Origin: Phyto melanocephala | Lineage: Eukaryota > Arthropoda > Insecta > Diptera > Rhinophoridae | Direction of reading: 5' to 3' | Length of the DNA: 64,000 nt | NCBI GenBank assembly: GCA_941918925.1 | Contig: OW799237.1 | Location: 73,109,126-73,173,125, forward strand | Shown: in pieces, positions 1 through 11,917 of the stretch | Numbering within the stretch: the first letter of the stretch is position 1 | Layout of the letters: every line of letters begins with the position of its first letter | Made by a program: the position numbers and the translations under genes | The notes under the pieces: model-generated | The model's database searches: none | What the model saw: the letters and a program-made list of their open reading frames with translations, nothing else | What the model was told of the DNA's origin: nothing

Positions 1-2150
1 TTTTAATTGCTCAATCAACACTAAATTAAAACAATTAAAAATATCTGTCTGAACAGGATATAAACCTTGCATCTGTTTTTCTCAAATAAAATAATTGCAT
101 TCAAAAATCTTGAAGTTATACAACTATTAAGTTATAAATTAGTTAAGTCAGACAATTATAAATTGATGGAGTTATACAATTTAAAGAGTTAAAATATTTA
201 AAATTTTTTTTTGTTTTTTATTTTACTTGTTTTAAATACAAAAATTATAACCATACGAGGTTACAAATATATAAATTTATAAATTTAAAAAGTTATAAAG
301 TTATAAATTTATAAAGTTTTATAATTATAATGTTATAAAATTATAAAGTTAGAGAGATATAAAATTATTAAGTTATAAAATTAAAAATTATAAAATAGTA
401 AAGATTTAAAATTATAAAGTTAAAAAATTTATAGAGTTATAAAATCATAAGTTATAAAATGATAAATTTGTAAATTTATAAATTTATAAAGTTAAAAAAA
501 ATATAAAGTTATAAATTTATAAATTTATAAAGCTATAAAGGTATAATATTATAAGGTTATAAAGTAACAAAATTATAAAGTTATAAAATTAAAAAGTTAT
601 AAAGTTATAAAATTATACAGTTATAAATTTATAAAGTTATAAAGTTATAAAATTATTAAGTTATAAAGTTATAACATTATCAAGTTATAAAATTATAAAG
701 TTATAAAATTATAAAGTTATAAAAATATAAGGTTTTATAATTACAAAGTTAAAAATTTATAAAGTTATACAATCCTAAAGATATGAAATTATAAAGTTAT
801 AAAATTATAAAGTTGTAAATTTATAAAATTATAAAATTATAAAGTTATAAATTTATAAGGTTATAAAGTTATAAAATTATTAAATTCTAAGTTTTATAGT
901 TTTAAAATTATAATGTTGCAAAATTTTTAAAGTTATAAAATCATAAAGTTATAAATTTACAAAATTATAAAATTATGAGGTTATAAATTTATAAGGTTAT
1001 GAAATTATAAAGTTATAAAAATATAAAGTTGAAAATTTATAAAGTTATAAAATTATAAAGTTATATATTAACAAAGTTATAAAATTATTAAGTTATAAAG
1101 TTATAAAATTTTAAATTATAAAGTTATAAAATTATAAAGTTATAAAATTATAAAGTTATAAAATTATAAAGTTATAAAATTATAAAGTTATAAATTTACA
1201 AAGTTATAAAATTATTAAGTTATAAAGTTATAAAATTATAAAATTTAAAGTTATAAAATTATAAAGTTATTAAATTATAAAATTATAAGGTTTTAAAATT
1301 ATAAAGTTATAAGATTATGAAGTTATAAAATTCTTAAACTATAAAGTTATAAAATTATTAAGTAATAAAATTATAAGGTTATAAAATTATAAAGTTTTAA
1401 AATTATAAAGTTAAAAAATTTATAAAGTTATAAAATCACGAAGTTATGATATTATAAGGTTATAAAAGTATTAAGTTATAAAATTATAAAGTTAGACAGT
1501 TATAAAGTTAAAAATTTATAAAAAAAATAATTTGCTAAGTTTACAGCGTTATATAGTTATACAATTTAAAAGTTATAAAATTATAAAGTTCTCAACTGGC
1601 AAAGTTATAAAGTTTAAAATCTATAAAATTATAAATTTCTAAAGATATAACAATATTAAGTTAAAAAGTCAAAATTACAAGGTACTTATTTAAGTACCTT
1701 AACTTTTTAAAGTTGCAAATTTATAAAATTATAATATTTATAAACTTTAAAAAATTATTAATTTTAAAATTGTTAAGCTTTGATTGAATAAAGTAACAGA
1801 AATAGAAAATTATGTATTAAAAAGAATCATAAAGTAAATGAGTTATAAAATCTAAAAATTTTCAAACTTTAAACTTACAATGTATTAAATTTATAAAATT
1901 ATTAAATTATATACTTGAAAACAATTAATTCAAAAATGTTTCAAATAATGAATTTTTCAAGTTAAACAATTACAATTAAAAAAATTTATTGACTTGCAGA
2001 TTTATAAACTGAAAAAATCTTAGTGCTAAAAATTCCTAAAGTTATAAAGTTTTACGTATATAAAAATACGAATTCACAAAATTATGAGTTTAAAAGTTTT
2101 AAAAGCTGTTAACATATACATTTTTAATATTGAAAATTTATTAAGTTATG
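1..2150. repeat. AT-rich degenerate minisatellite
   Basis: From about 240 to 1500 the sequence is an array of short units of the form ataaagttataaaatt, roughly 15-16 bp each, with many point changes and small indels. Flanking parts (1-240 and 1500-2150) are similar in composition but progressively lose the periodicity. No coding potential was seen on either strand. It abuts the 5'-truncated LINE that follows. A slippage-driven AT minisatellite is the simplest reading. Confidence 0.85.
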
Positions 2151-2154
2151 TGAG

Positions 2155-3565
2155 GCAAATGGAGTAAGAAGAAGGGACAAAGTATGTCGAGGAACCCCGC
2201 AGGGAGGTATTTTATCTCCATTATTATGGGTAACTACCATACATAGTCTACTGAGGATTCTATCGAACGAGGGATTCAAGCCTATCTGTTACGCAGATGA
2301 TGTTGCGATACTGATCAGGGGGACGAATCCAAATTCTTTATGTATGAGAGGCTTTGAATATATCCTATAACTGGGCGAAGGAGCGAGGGCTCAATGTCAA
2401 CCCGGAAAAGACTGAAATCTGTTTGTTTACGAGAAAGAGGAAGATACCGGTGCATAGTTATCCCATCTTTCGGAATAAGACAATTAAGATTGATAAGAAG
2501 GTCAAATACCTAGGAATAGTACTTGATTGGAGACTATCCTGGAAGGACCACATTGAATGTAAAGTGGAGAGAGCTCAAAGAATATGGGCCCTCTGCAGAA
2601 GAGTGATTGGCTCAAAATGGGGCTTAAGCCCAAGGATGACACATTGGCTATATACGAGTGTACTGCGGCCTACAATTACGTACGCTTCGTTAGTGTGGTG
2701 GACATCCTTAGAGAAGAAGGTGAATATAAAACCTCTTCAAAAGATTCAGAGACAGTGCTGCATTAGTATTTGCGGCGCCATGAGGACCACATCGACAATG
2801 GCCATTGAGAATATATTATCCATTTGGCCTATTGAGATACAGGTAAAATATGAAGCGGCCTTAGCTGCCACAAGATTAATGGCAATAGATGAGTGGCTTA
2901 TAAGAGAACATAAGACCAGATACCAAAGAATAACGGATATCTTACCGATGGGAAATATTACGGAATTAACATGTGATAAAATCCCGATGAGATATGAGAA
3001 TATTAACTGCATCACCATTATACCGGAAGAGGGAGAATGGGATGAGATAATCAGGATGGGAAACACCCACGGAAACGATCTTTACACAGACGGTTCAAAG
3101 ATTGGTGACCAAACTGGAATGGGCTTATACGACATAAGCCGAAATAGAAGCAAATACTTCCGTCTACCAGATCACAACACTATTTTTCAGGCTGAGATCA
3201 TGGCGATTACGGAAGGAATTAAATGGATAAAGGAAACGAACAGCGAAACTCCGGATGAGACTCTGGTACACTACCTCTGTCATTGTCCTGCGTTTGGGCA
3301 TATTAGGCGCGAAAATTTTACAGTGGATACTATGCCGAACTTGGAATACCTGGGGAACTCGAACTGGAGATCCATAAGGCGTTACATTGAGGGGACTGGT
3401 TTCTTGGACTAGTCCATTATTTATGGGAAATTATGTTTATGGTTTTTTGTTTGGGAATTCCGTTTTCCACATGGAGCGCACAACATGCCAACTGGGCATA
3501 GGTGTATACCTGTCATAGGTTTGGGCTTTTATACCCCTCCTTTTCAACCTTACCTAACCTAACCC
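2155..3565 (+). mobile_element. 5'-truncated RNase H-bearing LINE
   Basis: A partial non-LTR retrotransposon of the I/LOA/R1-like group. It begins inside the reverse transcriptase domain and runs through the RNase H domain into a 3' untranslated tail ending in CCTTACCTAACCTAACCC. A second, minus-strand copy of the same 3' end lies at 20139-20240, which confirms the family and its 3' boundary. The left end is an abrupt switch from AT minisatellite to coding-like sequence, consistent with 5' truncation during target-primed integration. Clade assignment is from motif order only. Confidence 0.85.
2170..3412 (+). pseudogene. reverse transcriptase / RNase H fragment of LINE
   Basis: The reading frame near 2198-2330 gives RGTPQGGILSPLLW followed by CYADDVAILI, the RT motifs around the catalytic YADD. 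A one-base frameshift near 2345 moves to a 352-residue open frame (2354-3412) starting NWAKERGLNVNPEKTEICLF, with the RT thumb-like KYLGIVLD..LSWKDHI. RNase H starts at LYTDGSKIG and includes FQAEIMAITEGIKWI. The sequence then jumps to ETPDETLVHYLCHCPAF, so the second half of RNase H has been lost by an in-frame deletion, leaving only part of the C-terminal Cys/His motif. The frame starts at a TTG, not an ATG. It is a dead fragment; no activity is expected. Confidence 0.85.
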
Positions 3566-3619
3566 TTATTAAGTTATAAATTTATTAATATTTTTTCTCC
3601 TTTCAACAAATTTTCTTTT

Positions 3620-3930
3620 TTTATTGCAATATCTGGTCGGCCAATGGACTACTTCAAAACGTCCGATTAATTTCTCACCAAACTCGTCTCTTTATAGATT
3701 TATATAATCCTGTGGAGTGTGGCATGTGGCACTAAAGTGTTTAAATCATCTTTCAACTACATAAAATTCTTACAGTTTGGTGAAAATAAAATCGGTAGCT
3801 ATCGCACCATACCTCTGTAACGTGCTAATTGTCATAGTTCTTGAAGAATAAAGATTCAGTGATGCCGCTGGTCTACACACAGCACCAAACATTGCAAAAT
3901 TTCCAGGGTATATTGGCTGGTGTTTACAGG
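3620..3930 (-). pseudogene. rosa-type (DD41D) mariner relic
   Basis: Translated on the minus strand, pieces such as ATCHTPQDYINL and RDEFGEKLIGRFEVVHWP match the same region of the better preserved mariner at 26.3 kb (GATCHTARLTMDLL, GEFGEHFISR..PVNWPP). Upstream, CNVWCC and SLFFKNYDN correspond to TVWCGLWAGGIIGPYLFKDD. Several stops and frame changes interrupt it. No inverted repeats were found around this copy. Confidence 0.6.
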
Positions 3931-5648
3931 AAATTCAGCAATTCTTTTTGTTGAAAAAAAATTGCAAACCTTAATAAGTATTTTTTAATTGCCAATTGTA
4001 GCGAATATTTTGTTTAAAATTTTGAAAAACAAAATAATAAAAAAAATTTACTCGTTACCTGTTGACGTACTTTTATTTTATTTTATTTTATTTTTTAATT
4101 CAATCAGCTTAAAGCATTTTGCCAAACTTTATACAACTCAAACACTAAACATTGTACAGAAATTCGTTTTTACCCTTTAGGATTATAAAACTAAAATACT
4201 AAAAACTTATACAATAATATTTTATAACTCGTTTTAAAAATCAACAATTAAAGCGCGAATTGTTGTTAGTTTTTCTTTTATATCAATGTACTATTGAAAC
4301 CGTTTTCGTTTTTTGTATAAATCCTTCTTGTATTCAACTAATTTTCTGAAAATTAATCCTTTATTTGATCTTATTTTCTCTTCAGTATAGGTGATAAACT
4401 GAGGATTGTTTAATATAAAATTATTAAGCCCAATAATTCATTTTGGGTAAAAAAAAACAAAAACCGCATTACTTGAGCCAAAGGTAAGAGGAAAAATATA
4501 GTTTTTTTTTTTTGATATAAAAAAATTATTCTTTAAGAAAATGAAAAACTTACCAAACTTAGTTGTTCTTATTGTTATCATGTTAGCATGTTGATGGCGC
4601 AGGAAAAATATATCGCATCGAAAGGATAACGATGATTATGATAATATGAAGACTTAAAGAAAATCAAAAAGGACGGATTGTTTTTTTTTACATTTTATTA
4701 AAATTTTTTTTTTGTTGCTTTTTGTCGGGGGTCACTGTGGTAGTTGCTGATGATAAAAGGAATTTGCGGCGTTAAGGTTTTTAATATTTTATATTATTTT
4801 TATTATTAAAAAAAAACAATACTTATGAAACAAATATGTTACTTTCTTTAATACAATTTTCCCTTCCTTTTTTTAAAGGTCGTTGAAGTAACGCATTGAA
4901 CAATTATTAAGCATAAGCGAATGTTTTTGAAAGATATACATATATAAGTATGCCTTTGGTCATCACCTAAAGAATGCATGATATTAATATCAAGTATGAA
5001 CACACAACACAAAGACGAGTTATAAGAAGAATTGAAATGCAGGAATAACAAATTGCTGTAGGGTAATATTGGAAACTTCTGGCAATGAAGGATCATTTAA
5101 TAATTGAAAGAAAAATATTTTAAAAATATTAACACGTAATTAAGTTCAACGAAAATTTTTTTTAAAGAAATAAATAAAACTATTGAATAGTTGCCAATTA
5201 AATTCAAGTTAAAATTGTTTCAACATATCTTTAAAGCAAAGTATATATCAATGGTCCTAACAGGCAGCTTAGGTCTCAAGTACCGTTATATACAAAATGG
5301 CGCAAATCAAGCTATATTACTTTTGATAATTTTGGAGGATTTGTGCTGGGATAAATAAGTTCTATATACACAGCGACTTCTCTAATAACAAGCTAAAATT
5401 CCCAAAATAATTATTATTATTTTTTTTTTGATCCGTTATAGTCACCATCAAGACAAAGTACTAATACTGGTTATTATTTGTTGCTTTTTATTTTTTATGA
5501 ATTTTTTAAATTCAAGAATTTTATTATTTTATAACAAAAAAAATTTTTTGCTGTTCCTTTACAAAATCGGAAATAAAACTTGAATTAATCCCTGGATTCT
5601 CTTGCAACAAGATCAACAAGATCAACAAGATATATTTTATTTCTTATA
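3931..5648. other. AT-rich stretch without recognised features
   Basis: Homopolymer runs of A and T and low-complexity AT sequence. Only short chance reading frames are present, with no transposase motifs, splice-site pairs or terminal repeats that I could support. Confidence 0.6.
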
Positions 5649-6897
5649 CAGGGTGGCTCAGAAAGACCGAAGTGGTGTGAATTCCTTATAACTTTTTTAT
5701 TATAATTTTTTTTTTTCTTTTCTTCTCAGTATTTTGTAAAGAAGACTTGGACAATTTTTAATGGAGCAATACACAACTGAACAACGTGCCCAAATCGTTG
5801 TAATTTACTTTTCAAATCAACGGTCCATTGTGTTGACTCAGTGTGCATACTGTCGTCAATTTAATGTGCGGGTTGCACCCTCTCAGTCAACAATAAACCG
5901 TCTGGTTGCAAATTTTCGACAACAAGGAGCAGTAAGGAACCTTCCTGGTTCCGGCAGACTACGAACTGTCCACACGTTTGACAATATTCAAGTAGTACAG
6001 GAGAGTATTTGGGAGGATCCAGAAACATCAACCAGGAGACGTTCGTCACAACTTGGCCTCTCAAGAGGGTCGCTGCAGCGAATTTTGCAAAATTCAACTT
6101 GTACAAGAATTGAAACCGACAGATTACCAGCAACGACTTGACTATGCAATTTATTTCCAGCAAAAAGCACAAGATAATCCTGATTTTATTCATAACTTAG
6201 TTATGAGTGACGAAGCCCATTTTAAATTAAATGGGTTCGCTAACAAGCAAACCTGTAGGATATGGGCTACAGAAAACCCGAGAGTACTTCATCAACGACA
6301 ATTACACCCAGTTAAGTGTACTGTTTGGTGCGGTGTTTCTTCAGAAAGGATCATTGGCCCATATTTTTTGAAAATGAACGAAGTGTCGCTATTTCCATCA
6401 ATGGTGATCGATGTCGGGGCGTGTTGGAAAATTTTGTAAGGCCAGCCGTGGAAACCCATCCGCAAATATGGTTCCAACAGGATGGAGCCACAGCGCATAC
6501 TGCGACGGCCACAGTGGCTCTTTTAAGCGACATCTTTGGTGAAAGAATAATTTCGCGTAGAAGTAATTTTAATTGGCCTCCGCGTTCCCCGGATTTAACT
6601 GCTCCAGACTGTTTCCTTTGGGGTTATTAAAAAGGGAAAGTTTATGTTAATAAGCCTAGGACTATTGAGGAATTAAAAACCGGAAGTTTTGCGAAAGGTT
6701 ATGAAAAATGTGCTGGAAAAAGCACATTTGTGCGAAGCAGAAAATGGCCATCACTTGCGGGATATCATTTTTAATAACTAATCTAAAAATATTCCCTATA
6801 AATTTACTGTATTTTAAAAACAAAAAATTAAAAAAATATGTTTTAAATAAAAAGTTATAAGGAATTCACACCACTTCGGTCTTTCTGAGCCACCCTG
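5649..6897 (+). mobile_element. complete rosa-type mariner with perfect TIRs
   Basis: The ends are a perfect inverted repeat of about 49 bp, each beginning CAGGGTGGCTCAGAAAGACC (5649-5697 and 6849-6897 on the opposite strand). They are flanked by the TA target duplication at 5647-5648 and 6898-6899, as expected for the IS630-Tc1-mariner superfamily. The interior is a decayed transposase. Perfect repeats with a broken gene suggest a recently mobilised non-autonomous copy, or an element still moved in trans. Confidence 0.92.
5761..6700 (+). pseudogene. DD41D mariner transposase, frameshifted
   Basis: The N-terminal helix-turn-helix begins MEQYTTEQRAQIVVIYFSN with STINRLVANFRQQG, then a GR-like linker, in frame to about 6141. 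The gene then changes frame around 6053-6140 and again around 6316-6400. The catalytic part reads MSDEAHFKLNGF, VWCGVSSERIIGPYFLK, WFQQDGATAHTA and WPPRSPDLTAPDCFLWGY, then a stop codon at 6628. Coding remnants continue past it (KGKVYVNKPRTIEELK). I count 41 residues between the second and third catalytic aspartates, the DD41D spacing of the rosa group. At least two frameshifts and one stop make it non-functional. The ATG at 5761 lies about 60 bp inside the left repeat. Confidence 0.88.
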
Positions 6898-7252
6898 TAC
6901 AAGCTTAAAGATCAAGTACAAAAACTATTGCTTTATACTTTTTATACATTTTTTAATTCAACAATTATATTACAAAATCCAAAACAAAAATTTTTTTTAC
7001 TTGTTTCTCAATAACTCAAAAACCGATGGCTTGATCATAAAATGATAGTAGAAATACTTTAAGCTGGCGCAATTTAACGTCTTTTGATAGATTGAAAACA
7101 TTTATTAGAAAATATTGTTAAATAATTCCCCTAGATATTTTTATACTTGTGGGAAGTTCTAAAAATAAAAATTTAAAATTTTATATAATTCAATTTATAA
7201 TCCAAAAATTTTAAATATCTCAAAATTAAAAGAAAATCCAATAATAAAAAAA
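6898..7252. other. AT-rich spacer
   Basis: Sequence between the mariner and the Penelope-like fragment. No coding or structural signal was recognised. Confidence 0.5.
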
Positions 7253-7458
7253 ACAGTTGTTAATTAGCTTATAAGTAACTAAGATTGCTTTTCAACTTGA
7301 TATAAAATTATATCAAAAATATTTTTTTATTTTCCTGCTGGTGATCTACGAAGTAGGTCGAAATATTGGAATAAAATAAATAAAGAAATTTAAAATCTTT
7401 TCTTAAAAAACAAAACAACAAAATTGAATTTTTATGCCCTCAAGCCAAACGAAAATTT
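7253..7458 (+). repeat. hammerhead-bearing dispersed repeat, family 1
   Basis: About 205 bp that recur in reverse orientation at 23337-23540 with clear, gapped similarity (shared blocks include GATATAAAATTAT, GATCTACGAAGTAG, TTGGAATAAAATAAAT and TAAAATCTTTTCTTAAAAAA). The central block resembles a hammerhead core. Penelope-like elements carry such ribozymes in their pseudo-LTRs, so a PLE pseudo-LTR fragment is a plausible identity. No PLE reverse transcriptase is visible nearby. Confidence 0.5.
7328..7375 (+). ncRNA. decayed hammerhead-ribozyme-like motif (family 1)
   Basis: The order is a stem I-like TTTTCC, a CTG..GTGA core remnant, stem II GATCTAC/GTAGGTC with a GAA loop, GAA, ATATT, then GGAATAAAAT, which can pair back to stem I. 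Relative to the 23.4-kb copy, three bases of the CTGATGA core are missing, so this copy should be inactive. Confidence 0.4.
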
Positions 7459-7942
7459 GCAACAAAAATATTATTTTCAAAAAATGTCATACATATATTA
7501 GGAATTTGCAGAAACCCGTTTTCAAAAAAATTATATATGAGTGACATATTTGTTTGACGAAATAAAAAATGTTATCAACACATGGTATGTTGAACCTATA
7601 ATACAAGTCGTAGGATTTCATTTAAATTTTGTAAATGCAAAATGTAATGAACTTTGCTCCGTACTCGAGAAAAAGAAAGCAAAATTGTAATGTAGGCTTT
7701 TTTACACTGTTTTTGTAAAATAGAATTCAAGTAGAATGATTTAATAACTATAAACATGCTCGTACCAAAAAATATTAAAAATATGCACTTTTAAATTAAA
7801 TAAGGCGTTTGTTTAGCTTTTACTACCGAAGTAAAATTTTTGTTTGTTTTTGAATGTGTTTAATGAATAAAACTAATTAATGGGTTATACAGAAACTGCA
7901 GCAACAACAAACAATTTTCTTATACCCTGTGTAACACAAAGA
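7459..7942. other. AT-rich spacer
   Basis: No coding sequence, terminal repeat or structured element was recognised. The right end (7921-7931) has a TATACCCTGTG block like the inner ends of DINE repeats. Confidence 0.5.
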
Positions 7943-9100
7943 AAAACAAGTAAGAGCGCTATATTCGGCCAAGGCGAATAATAATACCGTTCACCATCAT
8001 TTACATAGGTATAAACACCATATCGTAGCTTCGCCTAGACTTTAGTTTTTATGTAATATACCATTTTCTTTATTATTTCCGACGCCATATTTGATTTTGA
8101 ATTTTTCAATAAATAACTGTATTTTACTAGTCAAGCCCTTTCATTTGATACCCATATTGTTGGACCAAAAAAAAATTGCGCCATTTTGTTTCAGACGCCA
8201 TCTTGGATTTTACACTTGTTTAATAGTTTACTACATTGAACTGTTGAAGCCCTTTTATATGATACCAATATTGTGCGGGTTAAATGGGGATAAAGCCGGT
8301 ACTACTATATTCGACTCATATGTATGTACTCTATTTAATCTAAGACGCCATCTTGGATTTTTATATTTATTCTTTTATTAGCTAACTGTATTTTAATAAT
8401 CAGGTCTTTTTAGTTTGCCCCAATCTTGGCTCTCTTGGTTGTATAGAATCTCACAAATATTTATTTTTGTTTGTAAATATTAGAAAAACTAACAAAGTCA
8501 TTGTGCCTATGGGTCAGTTAGTTTCTAACCGATTAGCTAGTTTTTCTTAGAAATAATTTCCGCAATTGCGGTTTGTAATGTGGTATCTTAACCGTGTTCA
8601 AAAATTATTAAGTAGCTTGAACAAATTTTTATATAAACAAAAAATATATATTTTCTCAAATAATTTTTGCCTATAACTTTGTCGATTAGTGACCAATTAG
8701 ACCAAAAATGTTTATGAATATTTCTAGGGTCATATAAAATCTGTAGGTAGTAACAACTGTGTCTAAAAAATATCCTAGGGCTGGAAAATTTTAATTTTTT
8801 ATTTATATTTTTTTTAATAAGCGAAAAAATAGAGGCAGTCGCGTTTATTTGCTCATATCTCGGAAAATTATTAGCCGATTATGCTGATTTCTTATACCGA
8901 GCTGCTTTCAAATATTTCCAAAATTTTGATATCTTTTACACGATACCTTGCGATGTAGATGGGATTCAAAAAGTTGATTTCAACACACACACGAACAGAC
9001 GCATAATGTTTAAACACAAACTTTCAGAAAATATTTACTTTATGGGCTCGGAGCTGAATAACAATCCTATATATACCACGCACTGTGAAGAGTATTGAGT
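7943..9100. mobile_element. DINE/INE-1-like repeat
   Basis: Starts with AACAAGTAAGAGCGCTATAT and a TTCGGCC hairpin-like end, followed by ACCGTTCACCATCATTTACA. Inside are the family's repeated blocks (GACGCCATCTTGGATTTT twice, TTTGCCTATAACTTTGTCGA). It ends in the ACGAACAGACG / CTTTCAGAAAATAT / TTTATGGGCTCGG signature. Similar copies occur at about ten other sites in this window. The CTTTATGGGGTCGG plus CGGACAGACGGACAG signature resembles the non-coding INE-1/DINE-1 elements of Drosophila, thought to be Helitron-derived. That link is from memory of the family and not tested here. Confidence 0.7.
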
Positions 9101-9984
9101 GTAGAATTCAATACACCATAATCTGTTTGCCAAAATTTATTTGAAATACACCTTTGCAGCTTAATTCTGTATCTCGCTAAAGCTTAATTATCAGCAAGTG
9201 CTACAACTAATGGGTTGATGTGATAACTTCGCCTTTCCAAATATTACAGTTTGCAGAAACTTCCTGTATTTTGCCTTTAACTTTTGAAATACATATAGAC
9301 CATTGCGAATAGTATTTATATTAGATACAAACCGTAGGGCATTTACCATCTAACGTAGTCTTTGATTGGAAATTTTCTAGTATTTTAATATTTGAATTTT
9401 TTTCAGTAGTTTTATCCCATAGGTTTAAATTTGTTTTAGCATTGTTTTGTTTATTATAAATTTATTTTTCAAGCTTTAATGTTATCTTGGTCCTAGTAAC
9501 CAAAATAGTCTCTTAAGTAGTTTTAAAATTCCATTGCAGTTTCCTTTTGCTCAAATATAAAATCATAATGAAAGGCAAATTGTTTATAACTAGAAAGTTG
9601 CAAGTTCTTGAATAACACCAATCACTTTTAAACGAAAAAACTATTTTTTAGCTTAACAGCGTTTTTTTTATCAATCTTAGGCTCTGGCATGATTATTTGT
9701 TGGCGATCGATTTTTTTTATTATTAATCCATTGAGGTTGCCGCAAAAGCCATTGTCTTAATTTATAGTGACAACTACAAGAACAAGGCGTAAACTTGTGT
9801 ACAATAAATAACAATATTAATCAATTAAACCGGTCACTCTTCCTCACTCTTTACCTTTCTCATATTTTATGGAAAAAAAATGCCACATGCTGAGTTTTAC
9901 ATTGTTTAACCCAGAAATACATAAACATTTATGTATATAGTTATGCTTTGTAGCTGCTTTTTATTGGTATTAAATTTTGTATGT
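9101..9984. other. unannotated AT-rich stretch
   Basis: Only short chance open frames. No transposase, RNA or repeat structure was recognised. Confidence 0.5.
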
Positions 9985-11008
9985 AAAACAAGTAAGAGAA
10001 CTATATTCGGCTGTGTCGAATCTTTTTATACCCACCACCAATTCTATGTACTCTCAAAGAACAAAATTTATTATTTTGATATAAAAATTAATCGCTATGG
10101 TATTATTTCTTTATATTAAAATGTGTTTTTTTTTTGTGTAACTTCAATTTACTATTAATTTATTGTCTTAATTTAAGTCAAAATAACTACATTTAAAATG
10201 ATACTACCGACTCCTTTTTACTAAAATATTGTATTTTTATGGAAACTGGAACTGCAACGAATTGGTAGCTGGAGGTTTTTAAAAATTAATATAACCTATG
10301 TGTGGTCATTAGGAGTAGGAGGTAGGAGTAGGAGGTGTCATTACTTTTAAAATTATATAATTAATGTTTGAATTCAACTTAGATAATCCATTACAGATTT
10401 CTTTTTTAATTTTGTCCCTACAGAAATAATATAAATTTAAGTTAAAACATTAAACGGAGGAGTGGGCATTAAAGTGCACTTCTCAATTTTATAATCTAAT
10501 ATAATAAAATTTAGCAGAAAACTATATATGCAAAATTTCATCATCTTATACAAATAATACTGTCGGTTTTACAAGCTTTAAAATTTCACTAGCAGTAAAT
10601 TGTGTGAGAAGTGAGCGCTAAAGAAATAATTTCAAAGAAATTTCTGCTAATAAATTAAACTCAGATATTTCAATAGATTCCTTTATTCTTCCAAAGTCTT
10701 TGTCCATAGAGAAATTAAATGAATTTGAGATTAAGCTTTAAATGGGAGGTGTGTGTAAAAGTGGGCGTGTCACCTTAATTTTCCGTTATTTCCAAAAGAC
10801 ATTGTTTGCAAGATTTCAGGACCAGACAGCAAATTTTATTAGTTTATACCCCTATTGCGGTTCACCACTCAACTCAGTTTGGTTATGTGAATGTCAACCC
10901 AACTTATGCACAACCAAACTCATTTTAGGTATTGTGATACTCAACTTTTTTTAGTTGAGTTTGCTATAAAGTTGCCAACTTAAAATATCGAACTACCAAC
11001 TTTAAATA

Positions 11009-11044
<36 letters not shown>

Positions 11045-11047
<3 letters not shown>

Positions 11048-11420
11048 TATTACATTTGAACTTTTTAATTTGTATTATATTTTTATATTAGGCTATAAGT
11101 TCTATGTGATAATGACAGAATATCTAGGAAAAGTTAGTCATCCGATACTAGCTGAGTGGAATGCATTTTCGAAACCAGCTACGGTTTCATCATCAGCACT
11201 CTTTTGATCAGAGCTACAAATGTTGTGTGTAAATATCAACTATTTAACTCAGTATTTATTGAAATTTGAAATATAGAATTATTTGTTCTAATTGATTTAT
11301 GTATTTCATATAACATTGAGTTAGTACGAAATCTACCAACATCTGTTTTTCCTGTATTCTTTTTGCACGTCATTACCACAGGTAATTAATAGTTGCCTTT
11401 AGCTACAGATCCACAGATGT
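11045..11420 (-). repeat. 376-bp direct repeat, copy 1
   Basis: Nearly identical to 11542-11917, at a period of exactly 497 bp. It contains the hammerhead at 11154-11201. On the minus strand this copy lies next to the poly(A) end. Confidence 0.95.
11154..11201 (-). ncRNA. type I hammerhead ribozyme, copy 1
   Basis: Read on the minus strand the parts are, in order: stem I GAGTG, core CTGATGA, stem II GAAACC/GGTTTC closed by GTAGCT (one extra T before the stem), core GAA, a short self-complementary stem III AATGCATT, the cleavage base C, then stem I CACTC. All stems pair perfectly. A very short stem III is known for hammerheads of Penelope-like elements and animal retrozymes. The predicted cleavage is after the C opposite plus position 11159. 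Confidence 0.75.
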
Positions 11421-11541
11421 CGCTAAAGCAATTTTTGCAATTATGCAGTTTCATTATATGTCACATGTGTTCTAAACAAGATGGTATTAGTTGAACAATG
11501 TTTTTATTTTTACACCATGCCCTGTGTTTGTTGTATTTTTA

Positions 11542-11917
11542 AAGTATTACATTTGAACTTTTTAATTTGTATTATATTTTTATATTAGGCTATAAGTTCT
11601 ATGTGATAATGACAGAATATCTAGGAAAAGTTAGTCATCCGATACTAGCTGAGTGGAATGCATTTTCGAAACCAGCTACGGTTTCATCATCAGCACTCTT
11701 TTGATCAGAGCTACAAATGTTGTGTGTAAATATCAACTATTTAACTCAGTATTTATTGAAATTTGAAATATAGAATTATTTTTTCTAATTGATTTATGTA
11801 TTTCATATAACATTGAGTTAGTACGAAATCTACCAACATCTGTTTTTCCTGTATTCTTTTTGCACGTCATTACCACAGGTAATTAATAGTTGCCTTTAGC
11901 TACAGATCCACAGATGT
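11542..11917 (-). repeat. 376-bp direct repeat, copy 2
   Basis: Nearly identical to 11045-11420; contains the hammerhead at 11651-11698. On the minus strand it is the 5' copy. Confidence 0.95.
11651..11698 (-). ncRNA. type I hammerhead ribozyme, copy 2
   Basis: Identical to the motif at 11154-11201, exactly 497 bp away. Cleavage at both would release a 497-nt linear RNA that could circularise. Confidence 0.75.

Noticed and set aside
4744..4775. GCTGATGATAAAAGGAATT as a further hammerhead core
   Set aside because: No pairing stem II before a GAA and no stem I partner.
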